Positions 36,001 to 39,643 of a stretch of DNA of 39,643 nt are shown piece after piece (position 1 is the stretch's first letter; each line of letters begins with the position of its first letter). The notes below the pieces were generated by a model. That model had not been told where the DNA came from. It did no database searches and saw nothing but the letters and a program-made list of their open reading frames with translations. The position numbers and the translations under genes are program-made. The DNA comes from Akkermansiaceae bacterium (GTDB lineage Bacteria; Verrucomicrobiota; Verrucomicrobiia; Verrucomicrobiales; Akkermansiaceae): assembly GCA_903837825.1 (NCBI GenBank), contig CAILVZ010000078.1:1-39643 (forward strand), written 5' to 3'.

Positions 36001-38037
36001 GTTGGAACCATCAACTTTAAATTCAGTCCATCCGATGGGTATCTCGGTCCGGGGAATTACAATCTAGTGACTGATGCGCCGAACAGCAGTGCATCAAGTC
36101 CGGTATTTACCCACAATTTCCCTTCGAACACGCGCCAGACTTTTAGCATCGGACGATCATCAACCGGCGCGACGGGCACGAAATCGATTTGGTTAACGGT
36201 TGGTGGAACTGCAGGGGATCTGCTTTGGACGGGTACAAGTAGTGTTTGGGATATTGCCAATACGGTTTCTTGGAGTGGAGGCGGCGCCGCTGATAACAAA
36301 TTTTACAATTTGGATAATGTCACCTTCAGTGATACGGCTAGCAATCGGACTGTGACCTTGTCTGCGGCGTTGCAACCCACCTCGGTCTTAGTTTCGAATG
36401 GCGGTTCTTCCTACACGTTCGATGGCACTGGGAACCTTACGGGGGCCACCCTTTTGACCAAGCGTGGAAATGGAACTCTAACGATTTCGAATACGACATC
36501 AAATAGTTATACGGGCGGCACGTTCATCGAAAGCGGAACACTTGCGTTAAGTAATGCTCTCGGGTTGCTTGGTAGTGGAAATGTGGGTCTGAAGGGAGGA
36601 AACTTGGTGCTTCCTAACACCGCAACGTATTTGTCAAACTCGATGGTGGTATCCGCCAATAGCTCGATTTCTTCGCCTTATAGCGGGGCGTCTACGATCA
36701 TCAATTCAACCTCAAGCACGCTCTCAAGCACGGGGAATCCAACGCTTGATTTGTCGGGTGTTAGGGGAATTTTGAGTGTCAATGGTGGGATGAGCGGATT
36801 CGCGGGCACGGTGAGCTTTGGATCTGGCTCTGGAATGTTGAGACTCAATTCGAATTCATCGGGTGCTGCCGATGTGAACTTCGGCAGCGCATCGGCCCAC
36901 TTTGATTTGGGCAGTGGGTCTAGCAGGCTCTGCAATCGGAATGGAAATGTGGTGGTTCACCTAGGGGCGTTGTCAGGGGGTACGAATACTCAACTGAACG
37001 GAAGGCAGACTGCGGGTAGCGATGCATCCACCACGACCTACATCATCGGAGAAAGAAATCTATCAACCGTGTTTTCTGGTTCGATCAACCATGGCAATGA
37101 TGTTGGAGGATTGGGGGTCATCAAAACGGGTACGGGCGTTTTAACGCTCGGCGGGACTTCGAATTTTGATGGTTCAATTTCGGTGAATCAAGGCGAGCTT
37201 GTGGTCAGTGGGAGCTCCACGGTATCGGGTACCACCACGGTCGAGGTTGGTGGTAATCTCACTCTGACGGGTGGTTTTCTTGGTGTTGAGGCACTCAATG
37301 TCGCGGGTGCCATCGGTGGTTATGGTACGGTGGTGGGAGAAGCGAATGTGACTGGAAGCTGTACGGGCCGAGGATATGTTGCTGGAACCGCAGGGGCTTT
37401 GCAAATCACAGGTCCAGCGAGTTTCGATGCATGCACTTTCAAAATGCTGGGTGGTGTGAAGTCAGACCGCATCGACGTCGCTGGTGATCTCGCGGTGTCC
37501 GGAACGTTTCAGATTGCACTTGCGACGAGCACAACAACTGGCAGGTATACACTGATGACCTACGGTGGATCGCTCAATCTTGGGTCAGTTTCACTAACAG
37601 GCATTTCAAGTAGTACCAATGCCCATCTATCCACCAGCGTTCCTGGGCAGTTGGCATTGGTCATCGATGATGCAGATGAAGACGGACTTTCAGATATTTG
37701 GGAGGTGCTCTATTTTGGTAATTTGTTGTCAGGGACGAATGACGACGCGGATGGCGATGGTCAGAGCAATGCCATTGAGTATTTGGCGGGCACGAATCCA
37801 AAGAGTGGGTCCTCGTGTTTTAGGGCCAGTCTAGTAGGTGGCGTGGGCGGTAAACTGCTACTGAGTTGGCCAAGCGTTCCTGGTAAGGCCTACGCAGTGG
37901 AGAGCCATGAATCGCTGATCGGTCCGTGGACAACGGTGACATCGGTGTTTGGTGCTGCATCACCCGCCGCCACCACCAGTTTCACGGTGACACGTGATGC
38001 TGCACGAAAATTTTATCGAGTTAGACTTGGGCCATGA
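33052..38037 (+). CDS. Secreted pectate lyase (PL1-like) fused to PATR repeats and a TSP3/C-terminal tail
   Basis: A 1661-residue exported protein starting at GTG 33052 (signal LISILFWLAFALRVVA). Residues about 20-330 are a PL1-type right-handed beta-helix: PAFPGAEGFGANAVGGRGG, RHLRFRHGKYGSGGDCIDL, LDHLSMSFSTDEN, WANNVTFDWDIGFIMG. Then follow a TSP3-like unit (DLDIDGMPDFWE, about 407-420), a cadherin-like domain (about 485-563), and roughly 950 residues of PATR repeats (LTKAGTTTLTL, GSGTLYLTGNNSYTGATTV, TGTGVLTLGG). A full TSP3 unit (about 1539-1587) and the C-terminal module shared with the proteins ending at 5641 and 11486 close the gene. It cuts de-esterified homogalacturonan by beta-elimination, by family. 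No autotransporter barrel or PEP-CTERM is present. It is coupled by 4-base overlaps to the esterase (GTGA) and the membrane-protein gene (ATGA). Confidence 0.9.
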   Translation: MKLISILFWLAFALRVVALPAFPGAEGFGANAVGGRGGDVYVVTNLNSSGAGSFYNGLTTIPSAGRTIVFAVSGPIHLAGGIATRITASNLTIAGQTAPGDGILLKDGTLRISGDDIVIRHLRFRHGKYGSGGDCIDLDSGCLNAILDHLSMSFSTDENISSFSSPPENITMQWSFNAWGLESHSCGGLWDQNHATCHHSLWAHNHTRNPKARPAGLLEWANNVTFDWDIGFIMGDSDTPAAWKANVMGNYFICPPGNIHNTPLEKAGLDRNGYPNFSVYQANNLHDNDGNGVLSGTDRGWSIVSGTAYDAGTNPTGNYLKLASPVTGSALLNVDSPLLAYKKIVSNGGALRLDTNQTNGLRDEVDTRLIQNLTTQTRNHITRESDLAGVSNSGFGTLNATTPPSDLDIDGMPDFWETALGFGVTSDDHNTVFANNGTIITATTFFPANTPAGYTYLEEYLHFLAIPHGTIAKNTAADPSTLMVDLSRYTSGFTSAPSFGISNVTGGSIQQLLANGTTPAANGSVVKFTPTLNLAGRGGFDFTVTDADGSSWTQHFAILISSSGIPRSLNWKGGLSSNAWDESTSNWIKSNGAATVFSGNDSTLFDDSGSNSPAVSVPIAVTPSAVVVTGTKNYTFSGAGGIASSGPLTKAGTTTLTLGTNMSFGGGTYLNGGETIISNNYTLSGGAIRFSGGSTLTVNHNSSSYFVLGPNIQVDFGAIGNINLSQRAELNGSLSGGGTFNIYSPSTLGTEGRVYFDGASAGCSGTVNLSGGALAPGAGGRVVFRINDTGSAFNGFGSARVNLFGIDLFNGNNSAGNVYPVGELGGDANSRMRGNYLNGGGATTWSVGGLNTNSTFTGAIMDGVGLTQLAKVGSGTLYLTGNNSYTGATTVSAGALVVSGALGASPVTVANGAKIGGNGTLGSSLTLSSGATVDPGSVAGVVGTLTVANGLTLSSGCNLFFDLSSSPAGANDRISVAAGSLAQVGTINFKFSPSDGYLGPGNYNLVTDAPNSSASSPVFTHNFPSNTRQTFSIGRSSTGATGTKSIWLTVGGTAGDLLWTGTSSVWDIANTVSWSGGGAADNKFYNLDNVTFSDTASNRTVTLSAALQPTSVLVSNGGSSYTFDGTGNLTGATLLTKRGNGTLTISNTTSNSYTGGTFIESGTLALSNALGLLGSGNVGLKGGNLVLPNTATYLSNSMVVSANSSISSPYSGASTIINSTSSTLSSTGNPTLDLSGVRGILSVNGGMSGFAGTVSFGSGSGMLRLNSNSSGAADVNFGSASAHFDLGSGSSRLCNRNGNVVVHLGALSGGTNTQLNGRQTAGSDASTTTYIIGERNLSTVFSGSINHGNDVGGLGVIKTGTGVLTLGGTSNFDGSISVNQGELVVSGSSTVSGTTTVEVGGNLTLTGGFLGVEALNVAGAIGGYGTVVGEANVTGSCTGRGYVAGTAGALQITGPASFDACTFKMLGGVKSDRIDVAGDLAVSGTFQIALATSTTTGRYTLMTYGGSLNLGSVSLTGISSSTNAHLSTSVPGQLALVIDDADEDGLSDIWEVLYFGNLLSGTNDDADGDGQSNAIEYLAGTNPKSGSSCFRASLVGGVGGKLLLSWPSVPGKAYAVESHESLIGPWTTVTSVFGAASPAATTSFTVTRDAARKFYRVRLGP

Positions 38038-39158
38038 CCCAGTTGTTCCTTCGGATTTTTTTGGTGCTGGTCATGTTGGGTACGGCCAACGGACATACGG
38101 GCTTTGAGAATCAGACCGAAGTTCACCTCTATCCTGACCGGATGGAGATGATTGCACGCACCTCTGTTTCACTGGCATGGATGATGCTCGGGGCACATGC
38201 ACCATCGCAGTCAGACGAGGCCGGGCAAAATCAGGCCCTTCCATTGTTGACTGCCGTAGCGTCACAATGGTTCGAAATGGTTGCTGGAGGCCGAACGATG
38301 GTGCCGAAGAAGGTGGATTGTTTTTTTGAGTTGAATCGCGATGTTGCACTCACTTTCGTTTACGAGCGTCCTAAGGAGTGGCCAGTCGTTTTTACTGCCC
38401 GATTTTTTCGTTTGTTAGGCCCACTCGACAGTGGATCCATCAGCTTTTATGATCAGACGGATTGTCCTGCTCGACGAGATGTTGAGCCAACGGTTGGCAA
38501 AATACTGATGGTAAACGACGCCAGCATTTCAGTGATGCCCAAGCCACTGGTGGCTGCGATCTGTCCTTTGCACGATGAGGCGGATCTGAAAGTGGATTTA
38601 TGTCAATTTTTCATCCTTGGAATGAAGCATATCATGACCGGCTATGATCACCTGCTATTTCTGTTAGCACTCATCATGGGATGTCGCTCTTTGCGTGCGA
38701 GTTTGATCGTCGTTACAGCATTCTCTGTGGCGCATTCAATCAGCTTGGCTCTTGCTTCTGTTGGGGTAGTCCATTTTCCGAATCGTTGGGTCGAGGTACT
38801 CATCGGGCTCTCGATTGTTTTTGTCGGCGTTGATAACGGTTTGGGTAGTTTCAATGAGGTTCGGCGGGGGATTCTTACATTTGGATTCGGATTGATTCAT
38901 GGGCTTGGGTTTGCCTGCGCCTTCACTGGGATTGGGCTTGGACAAAGGGCGGGCGGCATTGCATTGCCACTCCTTGCCTTCAATCTTGGGGTTGAGTTTG
39001 TTCAGTTGTTGTTGGTGGTGATATTGCTCCCACTGATCGGGTACCTTCTCGTGAGTCCCAGGCGCCGAAAATTCGCAGTACCTGTGGTGTCGGGTGGCAT
39101 TGCACTGGTTGGGGTAATTTGGTTCTTTCAGAGGGCCTTCGCGCAAGGGGCGGGCTAG
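38034..39158 (+). CDS. HupE/UreJ-2-like membrane protein
   Basis: A 374-residue integral membrane protein starting at ATG 38034 with a signal-like N-terminus (FLRIFLVLVMLGTANG). About 165 soluble residues follow, then six to seven transmembrane helices. Family motifs are GMKHIMTGYDHLLFLLALI, TAFSVAHSISLALA, VEVLIGLSIVFVG, FGFGLIHGLGFA and FNLGVEFVQ, all with His, Asp or Glu inside helices as in the HupE/UreJ_2 family. Some HupE/UreJ proteins are linked to nickel transport; whether this one is, is unknown. Its ATGA overlap with the pectate-lyase gene ties it to the pectin operon, an unexpected place for it. The PL11 gene follows 125 bases downstream. Confidence 0.88.
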   Translation: MTQLFLRIFLVLVMLGTANGHTGFENQTEVHLYPDRMEMIARTSVSLAWMMLGAHAPSQSDEAGQNQALPLLTAVASQWFEMVAGGRTMVPKKVDCFFELNRDVALTFVYERPKEWPVVFTARFFRLLGPLDSGSISFYDQTDCPARRDVEPTVGKILMVNDASISVMPKPLVAAICPLHDEADLKVDLCQFFILGMKHIMTGYDHLLFLLALIMGCRSLRASLIVVTAFSVAHSISLALASVGVVHFPNRWVEVLIGLSIVFVGVDNGLGSFNEVRRGILTFGFGLIHGLGFACAFTGIGLGQRAGGIALPLLAFNLGVEFVQLLLVVILLPLIGYLLVSPRRRKFAVPVVSGGIALVGVIWFFQRAFAQGAG

Positions 39159-39283
39159 GGCTAGAATCCATGCATCTAGGTGAGAACTTCGCGTGCACCC
39201 CATTCGGGGTATCGACACCGAGACGGTCAAGGGTGGAAGATGCTAGCGTTCACTACGGTGAAGTGCGTCTCGATTTACCGACC

Positions 39284-39643
39284 ATGAAATATGTTCCTGC
39301 GCAACGGGCCATCGCGATCTTACTCGCGCTCTTGGTGTGTGGGGTTGCGCATGCTCAGCGCCAGATGGAAATTCTCAATCGTGGCTTAGTTGCCGTTAGG
39401 AAGAGCAGTACTCAAGTCTACTTGAGTTGGCGTTTGTTTGGCAACGATCCAGCAGGCATTTCATTCAATCTTTATCGGTCAGCAAGTGGGGGCAGTGCCA
39501 CGAAGCTCAATGGAATTCCGATCACAGTAACAACGGACTACACTGACACCCCTGCGAGTTTGAGTACCACCACTTACTCTTATTCGATTCGTCCAGTGAT
39601 TGATGGAGTCGAGCAGGTCAATTCTGAAGCTGTAGCACTTCCA
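39284..39643 (+). CDS. Rhamnogalacturonan lyase, PL11-like, N-terminal part
   Basis: ATG 39284 opens a frame that runs to the window edge (120 codons, no stop). The signal peptide is AIAILLALLVCGVAHA. Then RQMEILNRGLVAVRKSSTQ and VYLSWRLFGNDPAGISFNLYR match the N-terminal beta domain of PL11 rhamnogalacturonan lyases (YesW/YesX type), followed by KLNGIPIT and a TDYTDTP segment. The enzyme cuts the rhamnogalacturonan-I backbone by beta-elimination, fitting the neighbouring arabinanase, esterase and pectate lyase. The catalytic propeller lies outside the window. Confidence 0.85.
   Translation, partial: MKYVPAQRAIAILLALLVCGVAHAQRQMEILNRGLVAVRKSSTQVYLSWRLFGNDPAGISFNLYRSASGGSATKLNGIPITVTTDYTDTPASLSTTTYSYSIRPVIDGVEQVNSEAVALP

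Noticed and set aside
39159..39283. Small ACCCC/GGGGT hairpin ahead of the PL11 gene
   Set aside because: Only five pairs with no T run; not enough to call a terminator or regulatory element.

Overview
The window looks like chromosomal DNA of a free-living Verrucomicrobiota bacterium, probably Verrucomicrobiaceae-like (Luteolibacter/Haloferula type). This is inferred from very large secreted proteins built from LamG, autotransporter-associated (PATR) and bacterial thrombospondin type-3 (TSP3) repeats, a PEP-CTERM/SUMF1 protein, and a pectin-degradation cluster beside ordinary housekeeping genes. No tRNA, rRNA, CRISPR array, insertion sequence or phage gene was seen.

Layout. 1-148: 3' end of an unrecognised gene. 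254-5641: giant secreted redox protein with three LamG domains, a cadherin-like domain, a glucose/sorbosone-dehydrogenase-like propeller and two haem-c motifs. 5964-11486: giant PATR/TSP3/LamG surface protein ending in a strong terminator. 11617-13962: secreted protein of unknown function, perhaps polysaccharide-active. 14111-14455 (-): small lipoprotein. 14600-15889 (-): argininosuccinate synthase. 16139-17053: SUMF1-domain PEP-CTERM gene broken by one in-frame stop. 17348-20845 (-): SNF2-family helicase. 21122-22165: sugar isomerase/epimerase-like TIM barrel.

22209-26833 is a polyphosphate locus: ppk1 and a Ppx/GppA-family gene in one minus-strand operon, with a PPK2 kinase gene divergent from it. 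26849-29495 is a minus-strand operon of ispD, an M16 peptidase (ATGA overlap with ispD) and a YwaF-like membrane protein.

29711-39643 is a plus-strand pectin-utilisation cluster: GH43 arabinanase, a double acetylesterase (rhamnogalacturonan acetylesterase fused to a sialate-O-acetylesterase-type domain), a pectate-lyase/PATR giant, a HupE/UreJ-2 membrane protein, and the start of a PL11 rhamnogalacturonan lyase cut by the window edge. Two junctions overlap by 4 bases (GTGA, ATGA), which points to translational coupling. Together these enzymes would remove arabinan side chains, deacetylate the backbone, and cut both homogalacturonan and rhamnogalacturonan-I.

The most unusual signal is a shared C-terminal tail of about 70-80 residues, preceded by a TSP3 unit, on three otherwise unrelated giant secreted proteins (ends at 5641, 11486 and 38037). 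It has no PEP-CTERM motif and no autotransporter barrel. It could be an uncharacterised secretion or attachment module.
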